A stretch of 64,000 nt of DNA from assembly GCF_037975245.1 (NCBI RefSeq), contig NC_092571.1, forward strand, positions 18,932,917 to 18,996,916, given 5' to 3'. Made by a program: the position numbers and the translations under genes. Shown piece after piece: positions 11,301-26,300 of this stretch (within the stretch, counting starts at the first letter, position 1; each line of letters starts with the position of its first letter). The DNA is from Apostichopus japonicus. Taxonomy: Eukaryota; Echinodermata; Holothuroidea; Aspidochirotida; Stichopodidae. A model generated the notes under the pieces. The model saw only the letters and a program-made list of their open reading frames with translations. It ran no database searches and had not been told where the DNA came from.

Positions 11301-14300
11301 TCAGGCTGATAACTCACAACATAGTTAAATATGGATAAAACATTTCCAGATAAATGTAATTAAACTATTACAGACGTTTCATAGCCTGGGCTTATTGCTC
11401 AAGGAATGCATTAGTTTACTGTAAAACCAAACACTAAAAGTATCCGTCTCTGTCCAACAATATCGCATCAGAAACAATTTGAAGTGCCTTAATACACAAC
11501 CAACTTTAGCAGAAATATGTTAACTACACTGGAATCTCAAAGTAACAAGTTTTTTCTTCTTTCCATAAACAAGATAATATGTTGGTCTCTTATACTGGTA
11601 GAAAGAGATCCCATAAACACAAAGAACTGTTAAATAGTAATGAATTAATGCCGCTATTATCCTGTCCTTTGCTTGTAGTGGTTAGGACCAACTTGAATAT
11701 CACGACAGGAGGTAATAAGTATAGAGTATTTTTCAAGCTTGAGATCATCACACTGTACAATTCTAATATCCTGGGCTAAAACACAAAAATATCCTCCTTA
11801 CGAACTCTGCTTTGAGATGAAAGCCACCAAACAGTGCAATGTAACCAAATGCATGCAAATATGGCCAGTTAGTATAACCGATTGCATTATATGAACTTCA
11901 TTCTTGGATATAGCTTGCGATGTTAACCTTGTCAATACTAGCAGTTATGATGATGATGCTGTCGTACAACATCTAATGTTTTCATAAGCCTTTGTATTGG
12001 ACCTGTAACAATGAAACAAGTTATTGCGCCCCGCTGTTAGGTGGTTCTTCAATGCTTTGTATCTCATCCAAACCATCCGGTGACTTCACACCTAACTCCT
12101 GCTCCCAATCACACCTCGATTCCAAACGTTGCTGTTATTACTAACAACCGTCACCACACAGCTGCCTGAGTGAAACTGTCAATCATATCAGACTTATACC
12201 TGTTAATAACTGGTTGCCCTTGTATCCAAAAAAAAAACTTTCACCTTGGTATAAAGGCTTTCCAATATTCCACTTCAATAGGTTAATGGAATAGCAGAGA
12301 GGCACAGTATCTTAATTCAAATCCATTTCAAACATATGATATCAAATTTGACTTGTGTCATTCAAAGTATCAATAATTTGAACAGTAAAGAAAAAGGCAG
12401 TTTTCCCTTCGGACATTCAGCAAATGAAGAACTGCATGTGCTTGTGTCAACTCTCTCTCAATCTCAATAAAAGATTCACAAGTTTCTGAAAAACGTTTTT
12501 CCACATAGTTACTTGATATATGGATTGAGGATGAAAAGACAACAAACAGAAAATGCAAAAAACTGGCTAATATTCTCTATAATTGTCAGAAAGTTCCAAA
12601 TATCCACTAGAAGCAGTAGTAACCAACTAATTTTGATAGTGTCACTCACAGATTCTGAGAGTCCCTGGCTTGTCTCTAAGATTCTGATACAAACTCTAGA
12701 GCTTCATCCCGTCTGTCAAGTTAAACACACACACACCTCAGTCTCCGAGTGAGTTGTCCATTGTTTTGAATCTGTATCAAACACTCCATGAATTTAAAAC
12801 CCTATTCAAGATCTCTCTTCGCCCGCCGCACCCCACAGCTTCACTCTTATGACTGACGTGATTGTCTCCTTCTGAAGAATACATCTGGCCAACCCCCTTT
12901 TTAAATTCTCTTCAAAACTGCTGAGCAGAACGACTGAATTTCAATGCAGGAAACTGATAAAGACAGAGAACTTTCCCATCAAGTGCACTTTTCAAATCCC
13001 TCCAAAACACTTGAATAAAACGAAGAGTAGAATCTGCCGAGTGTCTGGGTGTTGAAAATGATCCGTTTGTTTAGTGGTCAAACCAGGTAAAATGGAGGCA
13101 TTGATAGCCATGTTTACATGCATATCTTGCCCTAATTTTCCTCTTTCGAGACACAAGTAATATTATCCACTGTAAACAGGGAAATCAAAGGACAAGATGA
13201 ATATTGAATTTGAAACGACGCAATTAACAGGTCCATGACGAAAGGTTAAAAGTTTCTTAATGGAGATGCAGGACGTATGGTCCAGAGAAACTAGGTTAAG
13301 AACAAATGCTGATGATTGGACAATAGGTCAACTGCAACAAAACAAAGACACTAGAAGAATCTGTACCACCAGCCAAACCTCTTCAGATAAAGCAAAGGAA
13401 TATTTATATTCGTCGAAAAACAGAGTCAAACTTCTGTAACGCTTAAGATGCATGTTGAGTATATTCGCTTTCAAATGTCAAATTTCTGCCTCACTATTGG
13501 AGAGGAAAGTTGCTACTGTCGAAACAACAACACAATGCATGGCAAAGTACTTGTGAAACTGCCATAGGATCCCATTTATTTAATCTTTGGATACTTCATA
13601 CCTTACAATATTGTGGTTTGCTGAGTTGTATGGACTATCCAGTACTGTCAAACTAACAATGTATTCTACTCTCCCAGACAGAAATTCAGAGATTACTGAC
13701 CAATAAATACCAGATCAAAGTGAACAACAAATTTTGTTTTTTTACTTTGATTTTAACAACACTACAAATATTGTTTTCAATAAGAACCTGGCTGATTGGC
13801 TGAATAGAAACTGCAAGTAAGTACACTGCAGTACCCAATCACTACCATATTGACCCTGCTCTTGAAATATTTATTACCATGTAAATTGATCTATTCTCCA
13901 TGTAGCCTCCAACCACTGATGAAGAACTTAATTTTTTCTGGCCTCCCTCCACTGAACCGTGCCCATGAATCTAACTAACCCAAATTTGGCTGGTCTAGTT
14001 GCCTACTTAATGCACGGCCTGTATCTACTCCAAAATTTACCAGGCTAAAATGGTTTGTCATACTTTTTGCAGTAAAGCAGGATTAGTAAATCAATACTTG
14101 TACTACCAAATTTTTGACCAATTCAGCATTCCACGATATCAGGGGAGGGAAAATATTCAAATGAATTCCTTAGAGAATGCGACCTTTAAAGAAAGGTCAA
14201 ACTCTCCTATTAAGGTATTTCCTCCTCTTCCTTGTCTATCTTCTAGCAATTACTTTAGCATTCATTATCCCTCTAATATTGCCATTATCCCTTTCATTAT

Positions 14301-17300
14301 TCCCTTAAATATTGCCATTATTTCCCCTCCCTAGTGATGAATCTCCATGTTGTATTATGTGTTAAGGATCAATTGTGATAAAGCTATGTAAATTTGAAAT
14401 ATTTAGATACCTCTAATGTTACTAAGACTGTGTTAGTACAATCCCATGGTGGCTCCTCATAGGAGTTATAGGATTTATCTATTCCAATAAGAAAGAAAAT
14501 TATGTGTCTTACTTAAAGTATTTTTATTATTTAACTTGCAAATCTATGAAGCTCATGCCCAAGTTATTTATTTGTTTCTTGCCTGGTGAAATCTACTTTT
14601 AGCTACCTTATCTTTCCTTGAACAGCAAGAAAATGGCACACCAGATTGTGACAAATCAGATTGCAACAAATCCACTAACTAATTGTGACAAGGCCTCACT
14701 CAAGAGAGGAATCAGAGGAGAGCAGAACCAGATTAACAACCTACATATTGAAGAACTTGTTTATAAGGTAGATTGCATTGAAACTTCTTCATCATTTGAC
14801 TAAAAAAGATAGGTAAATTTTGCATGAAACAAACCTTTCAAATATCGTCAAAAGAGCTTTGTAACAAAGATTTTAGTTTTATACAATAAAAGGAACAGGT
14901 TTGCATCTTACTGAACACGAATTCCAAGAGAGCTCACATTTTGTGAAGTTAAGAAACGTTCCCTTTATCCTTTTCTGTCAACTGGTGGGGTCTCTTTGAT
15001 TCAAAATGGGAACACAGGCATCAAGATTGACTCTAACCCTAAAGTACTTTCTAGAATTTGACCTTTAACCTCATAAAGAACATCCAGATGGTATTATGAA
15101 AATAATTAAGACCAATTCGATGGACAAAGGGAGTTAGTAAATGAGCACCTGTGTTGGTCCAGGAGTTGCTGAAGTACAAATTGTCTCACAGGGGCGAGTG
15201 AAGGGCTACTTCAAACAGCCACCTACTTCCGATGGTGGGTAACAAGCAAGAGTCAACTCACAAAGTAACTTGAATCACACATGTATGAATATGCTAATAA
15301 TTATGAATATATGCAAATGTCTAGTTTCAACAGAGAAGTTGTGTGTCTTTTGGAGAAGTAGTAATGACATCATATGATCAGCTGACTTCCTCTTTCCAAT
15401 CATGAAAATTCTTTGTTCCCAGAAAATATATATTACCAGAGCATGGGATTATTGAACAAATTACCTACTGTACATGCCCCAAATGTTCATGATAGGGCTT
15501 TGCATGTCCAAACATTAACACATAGTTATGCTCCTGTCATCCATTGACCAAGAAATCACCTCTTCTTTACAGCCTTACAGAGCAAACTGTATTAATGTTA
15601 GGAGGAATGTAACTGCTTTGATAGTACCAGTGCATAAACAATTGGACAACATTCATGACCAGAGAAATCAGACTATCATTTTGACAAAGTGGCTGGACTA
15701 TCAAGTCTATACACTCAGACAATTCAGAGGTTGTGACCAAAGCTAGAGGATGTAAATCTGCTAGATAACCAGACAGAAATACCTTAATACACACTCTCTC
15801 TTATTGAATGTGATTGACAGCTTCCATGCTGACATTCCTTCTGTGCCAACATGTGTTTTACATGTGAGAATGTGCAACTGTTGCCATTTATAGCATTGAT
15901 CGTACGTCAAACATCTAAGCAATACGACTCTCTAATTCTCCTGGCTAGCAGATGAAAGCAAACCAAGGTGGATGCTTTTATCCCAGTTACATTAATACGC
16001 AGTTCTACTCTCAAGAAATGTAGGTTGACCAACGTACTCTTCCATACTTTCAATATGTTTTTCAGTACTGCAGCAGTGGGTGCTAGTTAATTATGTGCCC
16101 CACAGAGGGGAACCAAGAACAAAGTACACATACCTGGAATCTTCACATAAAGCAGAACTGTGTTCTTGTTATGTAGGAAACTTTGACTTGTAGGAATCTA
16201 TGCTCACACTACAGGTAACCCAAAATTGTGGTATATCAGATGTGAGCATCTCAAAACTAACCTTGTGTGGCTCTATGGTAGTATGCTATATTAATAAATA
16301 TGTAGTACTAAACCTTAGCATTGAAGGTAATATTTGCCAATGGAGAGAATATATAACAATACAGATGAAATTATGGAAGTAAATTTAAAAGCATCCAAGA
16401 ATCAGAATTTAACACTTTAATTCTTCACAAAAATAGGTAGTGGGACTAAAATAAAATGTAACCAGTAATTGGTACTTTCTCTTCATTACCCAAAACTAGA
16501 ATCACTTCTTGTTAAATCCTACATCCACATTGTACCCAAATCTAACTTGGGTGTCCTAAATGACAAGGAAAAGTTCATATTTTCAATGTCAGATTCTCAA
16601 GGTATACAGCAAGGTGAAACCTCCCTGGTCTACACCATGCGATAAACATATGTCATCCAAGGCGACTGTCTGTTCTACAAGAGAGTCATGTTCACAAGAA
16701 AGCACTTAACATATCTCTTATGTACATATGGTTTGTTCCTACTACCAGCTGCAGAAACTAACACCCACTCACACACATATCTACGAATTACTAATCAGTT
16801 TTATTGTAATTCATAAAGATCTTTCTAGAACAGATTTTCCTGAATTTCAATTGCAAGCAGTTTCTGTCATGAATGATTTTGTTCCCTTCATATCCATTAT
16901 ACATTCTTTTCATCGTTTTGCATTTAACTTTCTTCATTTCACATGAATGAGAAGGGTATTGACCGGATGGGTCGGTCATAGAGGGCTCAGTGTTAAAAGG
17001 TTACTAGTTTACTCTAGACACTGTAGAATGAGAATGCTAAGGTGGTGGGGAGACAGGTAAGCGAGGAGTGAAGTAAATTTTTGCATTTCAGTTGTTCAGT
17101 AAGTGGTGCAATAAAGGTTGAAATAAAGTTATTCCAAAATTCCCTTCCAGTAACAGAATCTCAATTTGTAAGACAAAGTAAAACCACAAAACTTGGATAA
17201 CTAGAGGGGTGGACCAAACCTCAGATTAAACAGGAAAAATAAAACCAAATGAGATAACATATAGAAGAGGCAAGGACCATATTGATACAGCTGAGCAGAA

Positions 17301-20300
17301 GGGAACGCTCCAGGACAAAGGAGATTCAAGATGAAGCTAGACACGAGGGACCATCAACCAGAGTTACCGAAATACCAACAGAAAAGGATATGAATGTAAA
17401 GTAAAATGAACTAAACACAGACCGTGAATCCACACAGAAAGGGATATAAATGTATAGTAAGACAAATTAAACGCAAACCTGGAATCCACACAGAAAAGGA
17501 TATGAATGTAAAGTAAGATGAATTAACGGCAGCTCAGAAGATGGAAAGAGAGTCTAATATGTCAAGTCAGTCTAACGGTTATGTGAATCCTAGGTTAGTA
17601 TAGATATGCTCATGAAAAGGACATTTATATTATTGCAGATCTTATGTTAATTTAAAATGTCGTGATAGAATGCGTTTTTAACTGATTGGGTAGGGTAACT
17701 TGGGTATTTAATTTACTACTTTAGTTCTGTCCCATTACATTAAATCTTCTAATTCTATCAAACTACTGTACCTAAGTCTGTACAGCCATGATATTGAGGA
17801 CACAAACAAATGGGTCCCTACACTTATACTGTACATAGTCATCTCAGCAGCAGGTCAGAGCTAAATGTCAAAGCCAATCTTTGTTTACAGTTACTCAGAC
17901 AAGAAGATGTAACATGGATAAAACAAAACATTTTATCATCATTTGAGAACTAAGCAGATATCTTATCCATGAAACAGCTTATCTGCACTGGAAGAGGAAG
18001 CGTTCAATTTGACAATTTAAGATAAACAGCATCGGAAGTTAGTTCCATACTTTCCAGCCATCAAGAGCTGTCAAACTGCTCGTCAAATTGTCTTTGATTG
18101 ACAGTTGACAAAGGTCACCAACAGCCTGGGCTCTAAGAAAAAAATTTAAATAAAATCTTCTACTAGTTTTTGTACTTTACAAATCTCATTGTATTGAAAA
18201 TAATTTATAAAATAATATTTCAAATGAGTTAAGACATTTTGTTTTTAATGAAATATGAGGCTCCAGCATACTAAAAATGGTTTATACTACACATGCCATT
18301 TCCTAGTTTAGTGTAATTAATTAAATCCTTTCGTTGCACTTTGCAATCAATACAAGACTAGATATGATATTGACAGAGTATAAAACGACAGATAGATAAT
18401 GTAAGAGGTATAAAAATAAGCAATAAATACATGTATCCAGGCTCCTGATGAAATTTACCAAGTCCCTAAGTTAACATTTCTATTCCATTATTAACATGAC
18501 AGGAATACAAAAACAAGAAACATTACAAGTTTTGTCTTTAATTAACATGATGGATATAACCATATTTACATAAAAAGAGCCCATACATCTCTGTTAATGT
18601 GTTAGAATCTTTACATAGAATGAGACCTAACATCCTTTTGTTTTCACAGAAACACAAACATCAGTAAACGACTAGAGAGAGACTTACCCCGATTCCTAAC
18701 ACTAACGAAATGAGCACGTCGTCGTCGTCGATTGAAATAGAGAAGAGCAGAAGCAGAGGTGGCCAATACTACTACTATTACCAGGAGAGAGGGACGGAGG
18801 GAGGGTACTTGTTGAATATACACCACCACCACCTCTTGTCTAACTCCTGTGATAGGAGCTCTATCTTATGGAAACATAACCCCCTCAGGGATGTAGTTTG
18901 AGGTATTCCTGACTATCCTTCTGTAAACACACTGTCAGTTGACTGACAGCTTTCTTAATACCATCCAATGGTTGAGCATGAGTCTAACCCTTTGATGTCC
19001 ACCGGGTTGACTTTAAAGGGCTATTTCTACCGGAATATAAACTTACCAAAACAAAAACAGTTTAGCAATCATCATCTCTTTTTAAGTTCGGCAACGTCTG
19101 AAAACCGATTCCTTCATTTTTGAAGTCAAAAATCCAAACGGATACATGTACAGACAATCAAAGTTTTTATGTTCCTCGCCAGAAAACGAATGTTTAATTA
19201 TCGGAGAAAGTCAAGCTCCTTTAAACTTCTGTGACATAAAAAAAATGCATCAACTGCCCTTTTCAAATAAATCTCCAAACATTTTGGGCAGATGACAGCC
19301 TCCTGATGTAAACCAAAACAGATAAAATTAGGTTAATTTATATTCCAGTTTGGCAGTGAGAGGTAGTAGCCACATCCATGTACCAGTCACATTAGACTGA
19401 GGAATACTCACTACAGACATTGAAATAGATTACCATCTAGGGAGCATCTTAAATACTTGCTGCAGGTATTTCTTTAACCAAAATAAAAATAATAACGATT
19501 CTGAAATCGTTAAAGGTTTCTCATGAGAAAAAACCCTAGAGTGCTGTAAACATTGCAAAGTTTTGTCGTTTTCTTTTCCAGTGAGAGATAACAAGTGTTA
19601 GGGGGACTACGACAATTGGTAAGTTAACACTGACAATGTTTAAAATGTTTTCACAAGCAACAAAACATCGCCATGGGTGTAATAAGAATGGCATTTGACA
19701 TAGTACACAACCCATGAGCCATTCAATTGTGATTTCACAAGCTTCAGGCTGATCTGGCCCTAAAAATCTGAACAAAGGAACCAATAACAATGGAAAATTA
19801 ATAGATTTACCATCAAATAGAGTTGTACATGGATAAATGGTAAAGAGGTATCTCCCTCTACAATAAAAGGAAAGGGTGCCCTCACTTCATGCCAAGAAAC
19901 ATTGAAATGCTGGACTCCATACTGAACTAAACAATGACAAAAATGGACAAAACAAGACTAAATTATGCAAGAGAAAAAAAACCCTGTTCATTAATTTGTG
20001 AAAATGAGAGCATTTTTTGGTTCATGCTAAGATCAGTGCTTTTAAAGACCCATCAAACCTGTGCATATAGTAGTTGAGAAAGAATCTTTGGACTTCAAAA
20101 ACTCTCCAAGTAGACTAATGCTGAAAGTTTGGGTGGATAGATTTTCAGTCAGAAAAAGTTGCTTTGAGCATTTGGAATGGCACTGTACATTTGAAAGGAA
20201 AGAGGGCAGCAACTACTAAGAGGATTATTGGGGGTGCAATGCAAGAATGTTACTAACTGTTACAAGCTAGGTAGATCATAGTGCATATTTATAGGAGACA

Positions 20301-23300
20301 GGTAAGTAAATCCTTAAGTTGAACTTTTTAAAAATAGACAACTTGCAGCATTCATAGTTGTGATACTAAAGCAACCAAACAAGAGTATTTGATGTCATAC
20401 AATGACAGTCACTAGTAGCTGGTGGACAGTGTGATTACTCTGTCGTCAACATCTTTTCACTGTAATAACCCAAGGAACGTCAACCAAACTCTGCAGTGAT
20501 AACCATAGACATCGGAATTAGATCATTTCCAGAGGTCAGAAGATATTTCAAAGACTTCTTTTAGACAAATTTTCCAACTTTTCCAATACATTTAATCTTT
20601 TGAATGATGAAACTTCCTGAAAACTTGCCTACTTTTTATACTCCACTTGCCTACAAACAGGCCTCATTATCCGCACACAGAGCGATTTCGAAATTTGTAC
20701 TTTTCCCAATGAAAGTTTGTTATAGGAACAAAAACTTTAGCCAGAGGGGGTGGATTATCTATTGGTGAGGTCACTCCTACTCTGATGTTCAAAATCTGTT
20801 TAAATTCCAGTCTGCTAATCCTACCCCACCACTACCGCAAGAAGTATGCCAAGCCTTCCAGGGATCACAAACACACAACTCCTTCCATTTTATTTCCTTG
20901 ACCCCAGATGCCTGAAAAACACATTTGCGGAAGATTAGCTTTGATGAAAGAGTCACACAGGACAAACATATTCGCTGTATAGGTTATGCCTGCTTTATAT
21001 GTTACAAATGCAATTCCATTAAACAATTATGTATTGCCATTTTCAAGTTTCAGAATATCCAAACCTACTTGGTTTATAAATTGTATGAAAAGGCTGGAAA
21101 TTATGATCGAATGTTCAGCCTGTTCAAGCAAGGATTCAAACCTGGACCTCTTGCTCTACAGAGGCACAAGGGCCAAACTCAAACCTGGACCTCTTACTCT
21201 ACAGAGGGAAAAGGGCCATATTCAAACCTGGACCTCTTGCTCTACAGAGGCACAAGGGCCAAATTCATACCTGGACCTCTTGCTCTACAGAGGCACAAGG
21301 GCCAAACTCAAACCTGGACCTCTTACTCTACAGAGGGACAAGGGCCATATTCAAACCTGGACCTCTTGCTCTACAGAGGCACAAGGGCCAAACTCAAACC
21401 TGGACCTCTTACTCTACAGAGGGACAAGGGCCATATTCAAACCTGGACCTCTTACTCTACAGAGGCACAAGGGCCAAAAATATACTTGTTTAGCAATACC
21501 AGACATTCTTTCATTCACCCATTAGATAAAATTGCAATTTTAGGGAAGGGCTCTTATCCTTTATTGGAGTTGGGGGGTCAGGTATGGGATACTTTCAAGA
21601 GATACCTACAATTATCCTAGGCTACCGTAATAACACAATCAATCTACAAATTCCTTTTGAAATGAACCATTTTCAGACACTTCAAGGTTTCATTGTAGTA
21701 TCCTCTTTGGTAATCCTGATATTTAAGCAGTTTTCAATCCTGCCACCTTTCTTACCCAAGGAACATTTGAAAGGGACAATTTCTCAATCATGTACATAAT
21801 ATCAACAAAGTCTGCCAAGTGGGTGGCAAACCGCTAATCACCACTTGGTTCCTAAAGACGTCCAATAAATAGAATCCAAAATCAACACAAGCTGCTTGGA
21901 CATCAAAGTAATTACTCTCAACAAAAACGAAAGCTTCCATGAAGAGACCATCCCGGGTGGCTGCAAATGCTCTCATTATCTCAGGCATCAGAAAGTTAGA
22001 AGAGGAGACAGAATTAGGAATATCAGCCTTTTCATTTCTTACAAATTGGTTTCGCTAATGCGTTCTGTTTCCATACAAGACGTCTGTCTGTACTATCCCT
22101 GGTAACTACTGCTGATTCAGCAATTGGCCAAGAACTCTGGCAAGATGTAAACCATCAGAGACAATGCAATAGATATGTGAATCATAACTAAACATACCCA
22201 TGGATGTTAAATGGAAATGAGACTTAAAATCAATCACTTGCCTGCCCCTCTTCCCATCCATCTCTCATTACCAAAGAAATGAGATTATAGCTTATAATAT
22301 GAAGTTTTCTGAAACATTTACAAATATACACAAATTATTACACTGTACGAAGATCAATGCAATTTTGTTTGCAAAGAAGAAACCCCCAAAAGCACCCTCA
22401 CCTCTACCTCATGAACCATGAACACTCCTTCAGATCTCAACCCTTATCTCTTCTACCCCATGCACACCCAATCCCTTCCATATCTCACCTGCTTATCTCT
22501 AACCTATTGAAACACTATCACCCTCTCACTTTTCTCTCCCTCCTCCAACCTTTTATCTTTCTACCCCTATGTACATCCTTCCAGCATGTTTTCATGGGGA
22601 TAGTCTAACAGTACACACCACCACCACCAAATCCAATGTCATTTTTTTCACAAAAGGAGGAAGGAAAATCCTTTTGTTTGCATAGTCTTGGATGATCTAA
22701 ACCCCTCCTCTCTGCCAACTCTGATGAAGTAAAGATAAACAAACTAGAGATGTTTCTGAGCTATGAGGTCAGCTACAACCAAAGGCCAGCAAATTCTTGG
22801 TCACATACCACTGGACAAGATAATAACCGCAAGCAATATATATCACCAGTTTGATGAGGGGTTTACAAGGAAGGACAGCTATGCAATTAGAGGAATAGGA
22901 ATGAACTTTCTAAACACTATATATGATGTATATAAAATATGGTGTATAGTGTAGCTGGTTAAATGATGTCAGTCTTTACTGCATTGCATGTTTAGTTGAG
23001 GATAGGATTGAATGACCTAAATACTGTCTTCATCTGTGTGCTGCAGGTACTACCAAACATTATTGATTAACTAATGACAATTAAATTGTGTTCAGCAGAA
23101 AAACAAATATACTTCACTTGAACTACAAACCGAATACAATGTTGACTTTTCTGCTAACCAGCAAACTGTACAATGGATCTATACTTCACTTATCTTCCAA
23201 TATTGAGCTACAGCTGAATTGAGAGATGAAACAATCCATTACTGTATATTTTGTGTCTTTTTTCACTGATTATAATAGTTTTTTTCTCTCTTTTGCCCTT

Positions 23301-26300
23301 TTGTCTGGTTAAACATGTATTTAATTCTAGCAACAAGGCTTTTGTACATGCAAGCATCACAAAAGAATGTAAGCTCTTTCTACAGCTACAGTCACTAGTA
23401 GTAGTCACAGTATAACTATCTGTAATGTACAGTTCTGTGTTTTTGGTCAATTTATTGGGTTCTCTCACAATTTCCTATATACTGCCCTCACAGGTAATCC
23501 TTCTCCATTGTGAGTGACGGTACAAGTAGAATATAACCCCTCGTCCCCCGTTGTGACTAATAACTCAACCCACAGGGATCTCAATGAAAGGAATTTATGC
23601 AGATTAAGATAACCAGCATGACTTCTGTTGCTCAGTACCAAGAAAGTATAGAGACATTTCAAACTTTCACAGCCATTGAAGACAATCACAATACATAGAT
23701 TCAAATAATATCGCAATCATTCAGGTGACATGTTCACTCGCTTGGAGTTCCATTAAACTAACGTGGAGGGAGGATGGTGAATGTGAAACTGATGTTTTAA
23801 TGGCTCACAGTCTCCTTTACATGTGAGTGAAATCTATCAGTGACTCATAATCCACAATGTACAGAAAATAAGGCTTAAAGTAGCTTTTTGAACGATATTG
23901 ATAGGGGGGAAAAAATAATAATAATAATGCTATTCAACACTAAAATCCCAAAGCAATGTACATAGAGTATATAATTGGCTTGACTGCTCAGATTTCATTC
24001 AAATAATAAAGCCACAAATTGGTGTAGAACTCTAGGAGGATATGTTACAGTATTTACAATCTTATTCTGAGTATTTATACTGGTTAGGTTTGGTATAAAC
24101 TACTGACAGTCACCAAACATTGGGGCAAAACTTAAAAGTGAGTCGGAAAAGGATTTTGGCGGGTCACTAGATTTTTCGACAAGTCAGAAAATACCTCTAC
24201 AATTTTCAGAGCTCGCCAACGAAGATCGATGAAGTCATGTTAGTAACATAAAGTCCAAAGTCCAGTGTAACTTCCATGTATTCTGAGCATTGATTCTGAG
24301 GGGTGGGTGGGTATCTTGTAAGTCGTGACTCAGTACTCATGGAAGATCCTATGTCATGAGTCTGAAGACTTGCAGACCGCTGGTATAAATTAACACATGC
24401 TGCTATAACAACCTTACTGAGTCAACAAAATATGACAAAACTTGTAGGAAACGAAAAACAAAAGACAAACATCTTTAATGAACATAGAAATATTAAAGAT
24501 TTTGTCATTAGTTAGAAATTCAGCTGCTAAACTAACCCTTTCAGAAAAAAATAACCCTTCACAGAAAGTGCATTTCCAAAACCATTTTTGGAAGCCATGT
24601 TTGTTTGCAATGAATATAATTAAAGCTTGAAATACATCTTGGAACTACTGCTACTAAGTGTAGTGAAAGCTATTTTTTTGGTGTGGCAGTGTAGGAATTA
24701 ATGAGATATAACTTTATGGATGGATAGCAGATGACTTGTAGCAAGCATTAAGGTGCATATCATGACCATGAAATGGACACGAGACAAGACAAATCGTTGA
24801 ATGTTGTCCTTGATTGGGACCGTGAATGTTTTACATCCATCTGTCAGTCATACCATGATTTAATGCTGCTTACACAGTATTATTCAGACAAAACAAATGA
24901 ATGTTCTTCTGCACCTGTATCAGACAAATAACAACAGGAAAATTGAGAATTCCGAGGAGAGGATGGCTCACTGACAATTCACAGGTAATTGAATCCTTCA
25001 AAGAACAACATCTTTCCACAATTTACCAGATTGCACTTTTCTCTCCGCCGCCCGGAGGACAAGTTGCATCCGTCTTCCATCGCTGCTCTGGCGAGATTTT
25101 GCCGCTTTTCATTCATAAGATCGAGAGAGATTGGCTGTTTTGTTTAACTTAATTAAGACACCTTGTATCAGCCTAAGGGAAACAATGAGTCACATGTAAT
25201 CAAACATTGTACTGTTCTCCGTTAGCTCCGAGCACAGACAGATTTCACCAGATGCTGCCGATCAAACCAAGACAATCAGTAAATTATTGAGTTCTAAGGC
25301 ACAGATGAAAGGTATATGGTCTGTACAGGCTGTCAACATGAGTACAAGTGGCAGGGCTGTAGGAGTATTTGGTTTGTAGTACTCTGACTACGGGAGGGGA
25401 AGGGGGAGAGGGGGTGGTGGAGGGAGAGATGGGCAGGTTTGTAGGGGAATGGGTGGGAGTTTCACTTTGTGGGAAGGCTTTGTTATCCATATTTATATAT
25501 AATAAGGCTAAAACTTATTTGTTGGCTGTTTCCAGAAGAGTAAGGTGGGTGGAAGCATTAGGTAGGGGTGGGGGAGGCAAGGGTGAAATGAGGGCAGAGA
25601 CCTGTCAACTGTACTGTGATGAACCTTTCAACCGCACTTGGCAAGCAAATCCACCACAAGCTTGCGAAAGCTTTATATTTTGATGAAAATGAAAACTTAC
25701 CTTTACAGATCAATTTGAGATAAAAAAAGGCAGCAAGCGAAGAGAAGACATGAGCAAGCAAGGAATGAAAACAGGCCTTGAGCAAACAGAAAAGAAAAGA
25801 ATTAAGCAGCCAGAGGAGAAGAAAACAATCCACTACTCAAGACAACCATGCAAGCAAACAAAATAGTGCAACTCAAAATACGGAAGCCAAAACTTACAAC
25901 CATCACGATATCTGTCTCGTCGTACAATGTGTGCATGCCGATGGCGATCTAAGGCGGGGCAAAAACGAGACATGCTTGTTAGTACAAGGATAGCAGTATA
26001 TATATATACATATGAATATAAATAAAACATATAAGAATTAAATGGATAAAACACTTAAAACAAAGGAGAAAGTTGGATAGTGATGATGGACAAAGGACAA
26101 CTTGAGTAACAGTTCATCTGAGACAAAAGTAAAGAAGACAATCCCAGAAATGACAAGAGACGGCTCAGTGAAACATTAAAGTAAAGCTCTGAGGAGTACT
26201 TAACATTGAATACAGAACAGAGTAAATAATAGAACCAAGCAGAGAAGACAACCCCATAATGCTTCCAATGAAGAAGATTTTATAAGATGGTCTTGGAAAG

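Noticed and set aside
18644-18901. Possible exon with an Arg-rich (CGT-run) frame ending at a GGTAAG donor on the minus strand
   Set aside because: No suitable acceptor close upstream. The DVL protein joins continuously from exon 4 to exon 5 without it.
20925-21620. 231- and 179-codon plus-strand ORFs
   Set aside because: They are created by the stop-free 43-bp minisatellite read in shifting frames. The non-repeat ends have no domain and there is no splice context.
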